A DNA stretch of 64,000 nucleotides from Ensifer adhaerens (GTDB lineage Bacteria; Pseudomonadota; Alphaproteobacteria; Rhizobiales; Rhizobiaceae), in the NCBI RefSeq assembly GCF_001270265.1, contig NZ_LGAP01000023.1, positions 45,898 to 109,897 of the forward strand. The letters run 5' to 3'. Position numbers and translations under genes: made by a program. Positions 28,022 through 35,944 of this stretch are shown here, piece by piece (position 1 is the stretch's first letter; the number at the start of each line of letters is the position of its first letter). The notes beneath the pieces were generated by a model. The model was not told the origin of the DNA. It saw only the letters and a list, made by a program, of their open reading frames with translations, and searched no databases.

Positions 28022-28639
28022 TTATCCCTGTCGTTCGTTAGGTTCAGAGGAGAACGGCAGCGTCTTCGACTGGAGGCCAGAGGCCGTTAACAGCGAAAGC
28101 GCCTCTATTCCCAATTTGTCGAAGGGCGGCTTGCCCAAGGATAGGCGGCGGACGGAAACGCCGGTCCCCGCAAGCTCATCGGAAAGAGAGCGCACAAGAC
28201 CGTCGATTGCAGCAGCGGCGGTCTTTTCGACCGCACTTGCCGCGTGGTCGAAATCTGGAGAAACCATCACGAGGGCCCCCCGCCCACGGGCAATCATCGA
28301 AGGCAAAACAGCACGAGTGACATGCAGCGTCGCGGACAAATTGACTTCGAGAGCCATGTCGATGTCCGCTTCCGTTAGCTGGAGAAATTGGGTTTCAGCG
28401 GGCCAGCGAAGTGCCGCATGGACGACGATTTCCGGTTCCATCCCTTCGGCGACGGAACGCACATAGTCGCGATCGGTCAAGTCCATTGCCATGGGAACAA
28501 TGCCGTGGTCACCACGTAGCTCCTCAAGCGCAACTCGATCGCGACCGAGGGCATGGACCTCCCAGCCCTCCTTTGCGAGCATGGTCGCGATCACGCGCCC
28601 AGGGGTGCGGGTCGCCCCCGTAACAAGTGCTTTCGTCAT
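28022..28639 (-). CDS. SDR-like NAD(P)-binding protein lacking the catalytic tyrosine
   Basis: A 205-aa short-chain-dehydrogenase fold: cofactor loop TGATRTPGRVIA, MDLTDRDYV and VMVSPDFD with the usual Ser position. Where YxxxK is expected the sequence reads SAVEK, so the catalytic Tyr is missing and only the Lys remains. It may be a regulator, binding protein or altered isomerase. ATG at 28639 chosen because GGAGATC lies eight bases upstream. It is first gene of the TPP-hyuAB operon, four bases from the next gene. Confidence 0.8.
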   Translation of the reverse strand: MTKALVTGATRTPGRVIATMLAKEGWEVHALGRDRVALEELRGDHGIVPMAMDLTDRDYVRSVAEGMEPEIVVHAALRWPAETQFLQLTEADIDMALEVNLSATLHVTRAVLPSMIARGRGALVMVSPDFDHAASAVEKTAAAAIDGLVRSLSDELAGTGVSVRRLSLGKPPFDKLGIEALSLLTASGLQSKTLPFSSEPNERQG

Positions 28640-29058
28640 CACACGATCTCCATGAGGCAAGTAAACAATGCCGATCGGTGACCTCGGTAGAAATCAAGAA
28701 ATTGACACCCTTCGGCAAGTTCTGCTTGTCCCAGGACCGCCCGAGGGAGATCACAAGCGGACCGGGAAGTATTCGCTCCAAGGGAGATCAGACGGCCAAG
28801 CCCTCGCTTGCCGAGTGGAATCCGCGGAGGACGAGCCCTCGGCATTGACCGGCGGAAGCGATAACTGCAGCGACGCGATCGAGATGCCGGCTTCAGTTCC
28901 TGCCACACATTTATTTCTTCATTGGTCGCTGATTCTGCGTCACGACGCTCCGACATTGAGGAGGACCGCGCGCTGGATTGTCGATTCCTACAATTTCGCC
29001 GCTAATGCACGGCCTTTAGTATGCAGTCCAACGTCCGACAGAAATCGGTACACAGCGC
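28640..29058. other. 419-bp divergent intergenic region
   Basis: It separates the hyu operon from the LuxR-like fragment on the other strand. It presumably contains the hyu operon promoter, but I see no strong palindrome, hairpin or conserved gene. Longer frames here lack ribosome sites and recognisable products. Confidence 0.5.
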
Positions 29059-29520
29059 ATGGCCGCGAACCGACGCGTTCCCCCGGTGGTCGACCACCGT
29101 AGACTGTCATTCTCCTTGAGGGCGCTAAAGGCAGTGAAGCACCCCGAGGACCTTCAACCAACGTTGGAAAAACTTTGCGTGCGCTACGGTCTGTCGCACA
29201 TGGCATTCCTCGTGGTTTGCAGCGGGGGAAGCTCGGGCTTGTACCCCTTTCACTGCACGACCTATCCAGTTGGGTGGACGGAGACATACCTCGACAGGTG
29301 CTACTTCGACATAGACCCGGTGATTGACATCGTCCGGTATGGTTTCCTCCCGGTGGACTGGTCCTCGCTCGATCGGCGGTCAGCACGGGCATCCCGATTG
29401 TTCAGCGAAGCGCGTTGCTACGACATTGGCCCCCACGGCCTGACGATCCCTATCCGGGGGCCGAGAGGCGAACGCTGTCTCTTTTTCGTGACCTCGAACC
29501 TACCAAAGCGCGATTGGTAG
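29059..29520 (+). CDS. LuxR-type autoinducer-binding domain protein without DNA-binding domain (truncated)
   Basis: A 153-aa protein covering the Autoind_bind domain. The six ligand-pocket positions conserved in TraR-like proteins appear in order: W and Y in VGWTETYLDRCYF, D-P in DIDPVI, W in PVDWSSLD and G in the segment DIGPHGLTIPI. The frame stops right after FFVTSNLPKRDW, where a full LuxR would go on for about 80 residues into the LuxR_C helix-turn-helix. The DNA downstream is unrelated (HipA remnant), so the HTH has been lost. It could still bind an acyl-homoserine lactone or dimerise with a full LuxR protein, or it may be dead. Ribosome site is weak. Confidence 0.75.
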   Translation: MAANRRVPPVVDHRRLSFSLRALKAVKHPEDLQPTLEKLCVRYGLSHMAFLVVCSGGSSGLYPFHCTTYPVGWTETYLDRCYFDIDPVIDIVRYGFLPVDWSSLDRRSARASRLFSEARCYDIGPHGLTIPIRGPRGERCLFFVTSNLPKRDW

Positions 29521-29521
29521 C

Positions 29522-29779
29522 GGCTATCTGCCCGGCGCGACGGCAGCTCTAAAATATGCCCGCACCAGCGTTATGGCTGAATTGACGCTCGAGGAGCTCT
29601 CCTATCTGGCCGCCAAGGCCAGACTTCCCGAAAAGCTCGTGCTGGATACGGCGAAGGCGAGTGTCGCGTCGTTCCGTGATGTCTGGCCCCAGGAAAAGAA
29701 CAACTTGATGCTGAGCAAGGAAGTTGTGGCGGCAGTGGACGCCCATTTGATCACGCTGTCGCTTCTAAAGGAATGTTCA
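29522..29779 (+). pseudogene. HipA-like toxin kinase, C-terminal remnant
   Basis: The frame through YARTSVMAELTLEELSYLAA, followed by KARLPEKLVLDTAKASVASF and then EKNNLMLSKEVVAAVDAHL, looks like the last 70-80 residues of HipA-family Ser/Thr kinases of type II toxin-antitoxin systems. The kinase core is absent. The match is made from memory of the family, so it is less certain than other calls. Confidence 0.5.
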
Positions 29780-29931
29780 TCCGGTACGCGTGTGGGATCC
29801 ACGCGGTGTCGGTCGATGCGTTTGCCGGAGTACGAGACTATCACGTGCAGACGCGTCAGTGTGTTGACGCGACCCTAGTCGGGTGCGGGACCTCCCTCCA
29901 TCGAAGGTGGAAGTTTATCCGTCTTACAACG

Positions 29932-29958
29932 AAAAACGCCCGCTCGAGGCGGGCGTTT
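29932..29958 (-). terminator. Rho-independent terminator of the DUF1127 gene
   Basis: AAACGCCCGC (29934-29943) and GCGGGCGTTT (29949-29958) form a perfect 10-bp stem with a 5-base loop. On the minus strand the stem is followed by TT and C, giving a GTTTTTC tail. It starts about 20 bases after the stop of the DUF1127 gene. Confidence 0.85.
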
Positions 29959-29979
29959 CAAAACTTGCTGATCTCGCAA

Positions 29980-30126
29980 TCAGAGCGAGGAAGCGGCCCG
30001 CGCAACGCTGCGGATGTCGGCGCGAGCAATACCGAGGTCGTTCAGTTCGCGACTGGTCATGCGGCCGAGTTCGGCAACGGTTTGACGGTATTTACGCCAT
30101 GCGTTGAAAGAGCGTGCGACGTTCAT
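29980..30126 (-). CDS. DUF1127 family mini-protein
   Basis: A 48-aa arginine-rich protein, MNVARSFNAWRKYRQTVAEL then GRMTSRELNDLGIARADIRS. L-x-x-M-x-x-R-E-L-x-D-L-G-I-x-R-x-D-I is the DUF1127 (YjiS-like) signature. In alphaproteobacteria such mini-proteins have been tied to RNA metabolism and to phosphate and stress physiology. AAGGGGATCAC precedes the ATG and a strong terminator follows, so it is a complete monocistronic gene. Confidence 0.93.
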   Translation of the reverse strand: MNVARSFNAWRKYRQTVAELGRMTSRELNDLGIARADIRSVARAASSL

Positions 30127-30147
30127 GTGATCCCCTTTCCTGAGGTC

Positions 30148-30194
30148 CGTTTGACGTCAGCAACCGCGTTTGGCTCCAGCGTCGTTTGATGTCA
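30148..30194. promoter_or_regulatory. Direct repeat upstream of the DUF1127 gene
   Basis: CGTTTGACGTCA (30148-30159) and CGTTTGATGTCA (30183-30194) differ at one base and lie 35 bases apart. A weaker CGTTTGGCTCCA copy lies between them. They sit 22-70 bases upstream of the ATG, in the promoter position. The binding factor is unknown. Confidence 0.4.
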
Positions 30195-30421
30195 GGAATA
30201 TAAGAGCATGCCCGTCTAGGGAACATCGACAATGCATCAGGCCACCCATGCGCAAAACGCATTGCAAACTTCTCGGTCGTGCCCAATTAGCCGCCAGAAG
30301 CTGTTCAAACCCGAGGTCCCGCATGACTTCCCGATGTCCAAGCGACTACGGGCTGGGGATGGACCTTCCGTCGAGGCAGGCCCGTTGCCCTTTCCGCGAT
30401 CAAAGGATTTATGAACCGCCA

Positions 30422-31297
30422 TCAGACGCCACGGTTCAGTAACTCGTAGGAACGAATGACCTGGCTGTCGTCGATCGCACCGTCGCCTCGACCGCTGGTC
30501 GCAAGAAACATCTGGTAGGCGGCGGCGGCTAGCGGAAGCGCTGCCTTGGCCTCCCGGCCCGCTTCCAGAACAAGACCGAGATCCTTGACAAAGATATCTA
30601 TGGCGCTCGTGACGACCGGGTCGTCCTGCAACATGCGAGGGCCCCGATCCTTCAACATCCAGCTCGAGGCCGAGGATCCACCCAGGATTTCGAGAATGAC
30701 TTTTGGGTCGATACCGACCCTACTGGCAAGGGCGAGGCCCTCGGCGGCAACCGCAATGTGAACGCCGCAGAGCAATTGGTTGACAACCTTCACGGCGGCG
30801 CCCTGCCCGGCCTCGGTCCCCACATGGAAAAGCTTGTCGCCAAGTGCACGCAGCACTGGGGAACTGCGCTCGAAATCCGCATTGGAGGCACCGACCATGA
30901 TACTCAACGTCGCCGCTTCGGCGCCCGCAACACCTCCCGACACCGGCGCGTCGACGAAAGACCGCCCCGTCTTTTTGACACGCGTGGCGATCGCCTGCAC
31001 TGCGCCAGGTGGGCAGGTTGCCATCAGCACCACGATGCCCCCAGGGGCAAGTGCATCGAGCACTCCGTCGTCGAACAAAACCTGTTCCGCCTGTAAAGCG
31101 TTGACGACCATGAGAAGGGCTATGTCGGCACCTGCCGCCGCCGCCGCCGCTGTCGATGCAGGCTTGCCACCATTGCCAGCGAACACGCTCAAGGCCCTTG
31201 GATTGGTGTCAAAACCGGCAAGTGAGAAGCCGGCCGAAATCAGGTTGCGGGCCATGGGCGTACCCATGGAACCAAGGCCAATGAAGGCGATGTTCAT
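30422..31297 (-). CDS. NAD(P)-dependent beta-hydroxyacid dehydrogenase, L-threonate-dehydrogenase-like
   Basis: A 291-aa 3-hydroxyisobutyrate-dehydrogenase-family enzyme: cofactor motif FIGLGSMGTPMARNL near residue 5, substrate loop DAPVSGGVAGAEAATLSIMV about 117-136, catalytic Lys in AAVKVVNQLLCG near 166, and the helix DIFVKDLGLVLEAG. The size and motifs resemble LtnD (threonate to 2-oxotetronate) and tartronate-semialdehyde reductases. The ATG at 31297 follows GAGGAATTCC; upstream in-frame Met codons are not conserved. It is divergent from a LysR gene that is the likely regulator. No OtnK/OtnC partners are adjacent, though a sugar-acid-type TRAP cluster follows. Confidence 0.86.
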   Translation of the reverse strand: MNIAFIGLGSMGTPMARNLISAGFSLAGFDTNPRALSVFAGNGGKPASTAAAAAAGADIALLMVVNALQAEQVLFDDGVLDALAPGGIVVLMATCPPGAVQAIATRVKKTGRSFVDAPVSGGVAGAEAATLSIMVGASNADFERSSPVLRALGDKLFHVGTEAGQGAAVKVVNQLLCGVHIAVAAEGLALASRVGIDPKVILEILGGSSASSWMLKDRGPRMLQDDPVVTSAIDIFVKDLGLVLEAGREAKAALPLAAAAYQMFLATSGRGDGAIDDSQVIRSYELLNRGV

Positions 31298-31509
31298 ATC
31301 GGAATTCCTCGAAGTAAGCCGCTCAGCCTGTTCGGGGAACATCATCATGGTAGGTTGCGATAAGAACGCGAATGTCCTTCCCGGCAGATCGGCCTGGAAA
31401 CCGTTCTGCCACCTCCCCTGGTATGTGAAGCTCCTGCGCACAGACTGTCAGTCCACAAGAGACTAGGAAGCGGCTTACAAATCTTCAAACGAATTCGGTT
31501 TTCCGATTG

Positions 31510-31519
31510 TTGAATTCAA
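31510..31519. promoter_or_regulatory. Palindrome in divergent promoter region
   Basis: TTGAATTCAA is a perfect 10-bp palindrome, with a further GAATTC about 20 bases away. It lies between the dehydrogenase (minus) and LysR (plus) genes, where a LysR box is expected. The assignment rests on position only. Confidence 0.3.
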
Positions 31520-31585
31520 TTCAGCCAAGTACCAGAAATACGCAGTGCGATTTCAGCGGCCGAGCTTCGCAAATGGGGGGACAGA

Positions 31586-32488
31586 ATGAGGAAGATGCCT
31601 TCTTTGAAGTCGCTGCAGGCGTTCGAGGCAGCGGCCCGTCGCGGCTCCTTCGCCGCAGCGGCGAATGAATTGCACGTGACGGCCAGCGCCATCAGTCATC
31701 AGATCCGGTTTCTCGAACAGGAAGTCGGCGTCAGCCTATTTCACCGCAACACTCGGACCATTGCCCTTACTGACGCCGGTCAGAGCTATTTCCAGAGCGT
31801 TTCAGAATCCTTTAGCACGATAGAGGCTGCGACCCGCGACATCGAGCGGCATGGCAAATCCGACATTTTGACGGTTCACACCGTTCCGAGTTTCGCGGCG
31901 CAATGGCTCATGCCTCGCCTCGCCCGCTTTAGCGCGCAACACGGCAGCATTGACGTGCGCCTCTATGCGTCGGCGGACCCCGTCGATCTCAATGCCGGCC
32001 TCGTGGATGTCGATATCCGCTACGGCAGCGTATTGCCCACACGCGGCGTTGTAACCCTGCCGCTTCCGGAGGAGGCAATCATGCCTTTCTGCTCGCCCGA
32101 TGTGATCGCGCACGCCCCACACCCGCTGCAAGAACCAGCCGACCTCCGCCACCACACGCTCATTCACTCTGAAGTCAACCTGCTGAGTTGGCGCGGCTGG
32201 TCAAAGCGGCACGGCGATATTCCTTTGGATTTCGATAGAGGACCGCGTTTCGATCGTTCGTTCATGGCCATCAGCGCGGCGGTTGATGGTCAGGGCATCT
32301 GTCTTGAAAGCCATCTGCTTGTCGAACGAGAGCTTCAGACCGGCCGCCTTGTCCCTTTGTTCGAAAGTGCCCGCGAGATGATCGGATGCCATAGTATGTC
32401 CATGCTGAAAGCCAAGCAGAACGTCCCAAAGATCAAGGCATTCCAGAACTGGATTTTGGACGAGCTCATGCGATCGAAATACCAATAG
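31586..32488 (+). CDS. LysR-family transcriptional regulator (GcvA-like)
   Basis: A 300-aa LysR protein. The HTH covers SLKSLQAFEAAARRGSFAAA to HVTASAISHQIRFLEQEVGV (about 5-62). The effector domain carries VHTVPSFAAQWLMPRLARF and the GcvA-group segment VDVDIRYGS. The ATG at 31586 follows GGGGGGACAGA; a second ATG lies three codons on. It is divergent from the threonate-dehydrogenase-like gene and upstream of the TRAP operon, either of which it could control. The protein is cytoplasmic. Confidence 0.93.
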   Translation: MRKMPSLKSLQAFEAAARRGSFAAAANELHVTASAISHQIRFLEQEVGVSLFHRNTRTIALTDAGQSYFQSVSESFSTIEAATRDIERHGKSDILTVHTVPSFAAQWLMPRLARFSAQHGSIDVRLYASADPVDLNAGLVDVDIRYGSVLPTRGVVTLPLPEEAIMPFCSPDVIAHAPHPLQEPADLRHHTLIHSEVNLLSWRGWSKRHGDIPLDFDRGPRFDRSFMAISAAVDGQGICLESHLLVERELQTGRLVPLFESAREMIGCHSMSMLKAKQNVPKIKAFQNWILDELMRSKYQ

Positions 32489-32914
32489 GCTGCGTCCGAC
32501 TTGCCGGTTCGCTCAACGCAAACTGAGAACCGATCTCGATACGGACACATGCACAACATGAATCCTATTCACGAATAAGGCCTCATTTAGCGTTTGACCT
32601 AACGACCTCTCCAAACAAATATCGTCGCAAGAAGGTTCGGTCGGAGGAAGATACCGCGCCTTCTGATACAGGCGTGGTGCTCGGAATTCACGATATCCAG
32701 CGCCTATCCGTTGGGGAGGATTTCAGGATGCTCTTATCGAGCAATGACGCCGCGCACTCTTGCGTGATCTTGCCGTGCCACGCGGTATCGCCGCGCCACC
32801 ACGCCACCTGTTCCCCGTATCAATTGCTGGCATGAGCCTTAGCGCTGACCACGAAGCAGCGCGCAATCGACCCCTTACCGTTTCAACATCATCGAACAGG
32901 GAGGATTTTAAACG
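32489..32914. other. 426-bp promoter region of the TRAP operon
   Basis: No gene with a ribosome site or a recognised family is seen on either strand. The interval precedes dctP and presumably carries its promoter. GGGAGGATTTTAAACG immediately before 32915 is the dctP ribosome site. I found no strong palindrome. Confidence 0.5.
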
Positions 32915-33922
32915 ATGACGCTGACACTCAACCGCCGCGGCTTTCTGGCCGGAACTACTGCCCTTCTCGCAACTCCTGTGATCTTGAGCTTCCCGCGTGG
33001 CGCGCAAGCAGCCGTCACCATGACGCTCGGTCACAACGCCGCCCCCGGCAATCCGCGCGGCGCGGCCGCAGACGAATTTGCCCGCCTGGTCGCCGAGAAG
33101 ACTGGGGGCGAATATGCGGTGCGCGTCGCCGGCGCCGAACAGCTCGGCAACGAGCAGTCGCTGCTGACCAGCCTTCGGACCGGCGCTGTCGATATGACCG
33201 TGAATAGCCAAGGTTCCTGTGCCGCCCTCGTGCCGGAAGTTGCCGCACTCGGCCTGCCTTTCCTGTTCGACACCAGCGATGCAGCTTTCAAAGTGCTCGA
33301 AGGCGATATCGGGAAGGCGCTCGCCGAGCGGTTTGCAGCCGTCAATATGGTCCCCATCGGCTGGTGGGATAACGGTATCCGCCAGATCACCAATTCGAAG
33401 CGTCCGATCAACAAGGTTGCCGATCTGGCCGGCCTGACCATTCGCACGCCGCCGGACCCGATGACGATCGACATCTTCAAGACGCTTGGCGCCAATACCG
33501 AGCAGATCAGCTTTGGCGAGCTCTATATCGCCCTGCAGCAGGGCGTTGTCGACGGTCAGGAAAACCCGCTGACCAACATCGCCAGCTCCAAACTCTATGA
33601 AGTGAACCCCTTCATCTCGATGTCGGGCCACAAGTGGGAGGTCTCACCCTTCCTGATCTCGCAGATCCGCTGGGCGCAGTTCAACGATGTGCAGAAGGCG
33701 GCAATCCAGGAAGCCGCCGATGGCGCGACCCAGATGCAGCGAGGCCTCATCAAGGACGCCGAAACCAAACATCTCGAGACCTTCAAGGCCAACGCGAACC
33801 TGAAGATCAACGAAGTCGACAAGGAAGACTTCCGAAAGGCTTCCGAACCGGTCGCCGAGATATGGAAGGCCAAGCCGTTCGGCGAGTTCGTGACCAACCT
33901 GATCGCAGCAGCGAACGCCTGA
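32915..33922 (+). CDS. TRAP transporter substrate-binding protein DctP
   Basis: A 335-aa secreted protein with a twin-arginine-like leader (NRRGFLAGTTALLATPVIL to AQA). The DctP fold follows: HNAAPGNPRGAAADEFARLV, the carboxylate-binding Arg in LAGLTIRTPPDPM, and TEQISFGELYIALQQGVVDGQE. TRAP proteins bind acidic ligands such as sugar acids, C4-dicarboxylates or 2-oxoacids through that Arg. It is first of a TRAP trio and followed by sugar-type enzymes, so a sugar acid or polyol acid is the likely ligand. Confidence 0.93.
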   Translation: MTLTLNRRGFLAGTTALLATPVILSFPRGAQAAVTMTLGHNAAPGNPRGAAADEFARLVAEKTGGEYAVRVAGAEQLGNEQSLLTSLRTGAVDMTVNSQGSCAALVPEVAALGLPFLFDTSDAAFKVLEGDIGKALAERFAAVNMVPIGWWDNGIRQITNSKRPINKVADLAGLTIRTPPDPMTIDIFKTLGANTEQISFGELYIALQQGVVDGQENPLTNIASSKLYEVNPFISMSGHKWEVSPFLISQIRWAQFNDVQKAAIQEAADGATQMQRGLIKDAETKHLETFKANANLKINEVDKEDFRKASEPVAEIWKAKPFGEFVTNLIAAANA

Positions 33923-33924
33923 TC

Positions 33925-34518
33925 ATGATCGAACCCGACGATGCCCCAAGGGAACTTCTGGGTGACTTTGCCATGGTCACCGGTCATCCAAAAACGCCCA
34001 TGCTGCGCCTCGCCGACGGCCTCGACCGCATCGTGTCAATCGTTGCACGTGGCATCGTTCTGGTCACCGGCTGTGTCCTTCTGGTCCTGCTGTTTAGCAA
34101 TGTCGTCGCCCGCTATGCGCTGGGCGGTGGCTTCTCCTTCGCTCAGGAACTGCCAGAGCGGGTATTCCCCTTCTTCATCATGGCAGGGGTAGCGCTTGCT
34201 GTTCAGCATGGCGGCCACATGGCCGTGGAAATGCTGCCCGAGATGCTCGGCCGCCGCGTCGAGCAGGTCTTCCGGATCGTCGCCCAGACGATTGTCATTA
34301 TCGGCCATGCCGTTATGGTCTGCGTGACCCTGGACGTCGCCGACATTTCGTGGATCGACGTGAGCCCGGTTCTCAACATGCCGGCAAGCTACAGCTACTA
34401 CGCACTCGCCGGCGGGTCGGCGGCCGTCATCATTGCAACGGTCGCGCTGGTCATCCGTGTCGCAATCATCGGACCCGAGGCTATGCCCGTCCCCACCCCC
34501 GAGGAGACAGGCCAATGA
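33925..34518 (+). CDS. dctQ: TRAP transporter small permease DctQ
   Basis: A 197-aa protein with four predicted membrane helices (starting about 40, 78, 118 and 155). It has the DctQ pattern SNVVARYALGGGFSFAQELP, then EMLPEMLGRRVEQVFR. The ATG at 33925 follows the dctP stop by two bases; a later ATG at 33973 is possible because the first 16 residues are not conserved. Its stop overlaps the dctM start. Confidence 0.9.
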   Translation: MIEPDDAPRELLGDFAMVTGHPKTPMLRLADGLDRIVSIVARGIVLVTGCVLLVLLFSNVVARYALGGGFSFAQELPERVFPFFIMAGVALAVQHGGHMAVEMLPEMLGRRVEQVFRIVAQTIVIIGHAVMVCVTLDVADISWIDVSPVLNMPASYSYYALAGGSAAVIIATVALVIRVAIIGPEAMPVPTPEETGQ

Positions 34519-35777
34519 TGAGCCTTGCCATGATCATTATCTTCTGCGTGCTGATGATACTGGCCGTCCCGGTTGGTCATGCGCTCATCATCTCGTCCGC
34601 CGCCGCGATCTATTTCTTCGGCGGCCTGCCACTGAGCATCGTGGCCCAACAGCTCTACCAGCAGACCCAATCCTTTCCGATGCTGGCCATGCCCTTCTTC
34701 ATGCTCGCCGGCACGCTGATGCTTGGCGGCAAGCTGGGTACGGAGCTTCTCACATTTGCTTCGAAGGTCATGGAGCGCTGGCGCGGCGGCCCTCTGGCGA
34801 CGACCGTCGTCGCCTCCGTGGTCTTTGGCGGCGTGTCGGGTTCCGCGGTTGCCAACGCAAGTGCGTTGGGCTCCGTCCTGATCCCCTGGCAGAAGAGGCA
34901 AGGCTATCCTGCCGCTCTGTGTGCCGCCAACAACTCGACGTCGGCAGTCATCGACATCCTCATTCCGCCCTCGATCCCGCTCATCCTCTATTCGTTGGTC
35001 AGCGGCACCTCGATTGCGGACCTGTTTACGGCGGGCCTCCTCCCCGGCATGCTGCTTGCAGGCGGGCTTCTGCTCACCTGCAACTGGATCGCCCGCCGTC
35101 GCGGCTTCGCGGCGCCCGAGCGTTCCGCCACGATGCGGGAACTTGGCCGCCTGGCCTTCTTATCCAGTCCTGCGCTGCTCCTGCCGGTTCTGATTCTGCT
35201 CGGACTGCGGTTCGGTATCGCCACGCCAACCGAAATCGCCGTTCTCGCAGTCGTCTATGCCCTCTTCATGAGTGTCTTTTTCTACCGCGACATCACGTGG
35301 AGGCGCTTTCAGGACAACATGATCGAGGCAGGCATCGCCACCGGCGTGGTCATGCTGGTCATCATCGGCAGCGCCGTCTGCGGCTGGATCCTGACGTTCG
35401 ACCAGGTGCCGGAACGCTTTGCCGAATGGATCGGCGTCACGATCCAGAACCCGATCCTGATCATTCTTTCGATGAACATCCTGTTGCTGCTGGTCGGAAT
35501 GCCTCTCGACCTGCCGCCGGCGATCCTGCTTCTCGGTCCGATTTTCGTGCCGCTCGCAGCCTCGATCGGTCTCGATCCGGTTCAGCTCGGGTTGATCATG
35601 GTGCTCAATCTCGGCATCGGGCTCTACACGCCACCGATCGGCACGACGCTCTTCATATCGGCATCGGTGGCCAAGACATCGCTCGGCGCCACCACCCGCG
35701 AGCTCTGGCCATTCTTCCTGGTCTCGATGATCGTGTTGGCACTGGTGAGCTACGTTCCGGCGCTGACGATCTACTGA
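34515..35777 (+). CDS. dctM: TRAP transporter large permease DctM
   Basis: A 420-aa membrane protein with about 12 helices. It has the DctM motifs PMLAMPFFMLAGTLMLGGKL, VFGGVSGSAVANASALGSVL, NNSTSAVIDILIPPSIPLIL, and PPIGTTLFISA near the end. The first of two tandem ATGs (34515) overlaps the dctQ stop as ATGA. It uses the sodium gradient to import the DctP ligand. About 170 bases follow before the transketolase genes, so transcription may continue. Confidence 0.94.
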   Translation: MMSLAMIIIFCVLMILAVPVGHALIISSAAAIYFFGGLPLSIVAQQLYQQTQSFPMLAMPFFMLAGTLMLGGKLGTELLTFASKVMERWRGGPLATTVVASVVFGGVSGSAVANASALGSVLIPWQKRQGYPAALCAANNSTSAVIDILIPPSIPLILYSLVSGTSIADLFTAGLLPGMLLAGGLLLTCNWIARRRGFAAPERSATMRELGRLAFLSSPALLLPVLILLGLRFGIATPTEIAVLAVVYALFMSVFFYRDITWRRFQDNMIEAGIATGVVMLVIIGSAVCGWILTFDQVPERFAEWIGVTIQNPILIILSMNILLLLVGMPLDLPPAILLLGPIFVPLAASIGLDPVQLGLIMVLNLGIGLYTPPIGTTLFISASVAKTSLGATTRELWPFFLVSMIVLALVSYVPALTIY

Positions 35778-35944
35778 CCCGGCGGCGCGGCGGTTACGAC
35801 CGTCGCGCCGCTCCTGATGCCGGACCATAACCGGCGCACTTCGAACACGTCTGTCCACCCCGTCGACGATCCCCGGATCGCCGGATGGTCCTTGTCGTGC
35901 CCGCGCATGACGCCATTCGTAACGGCTACAAAGGAGAAGAACCG

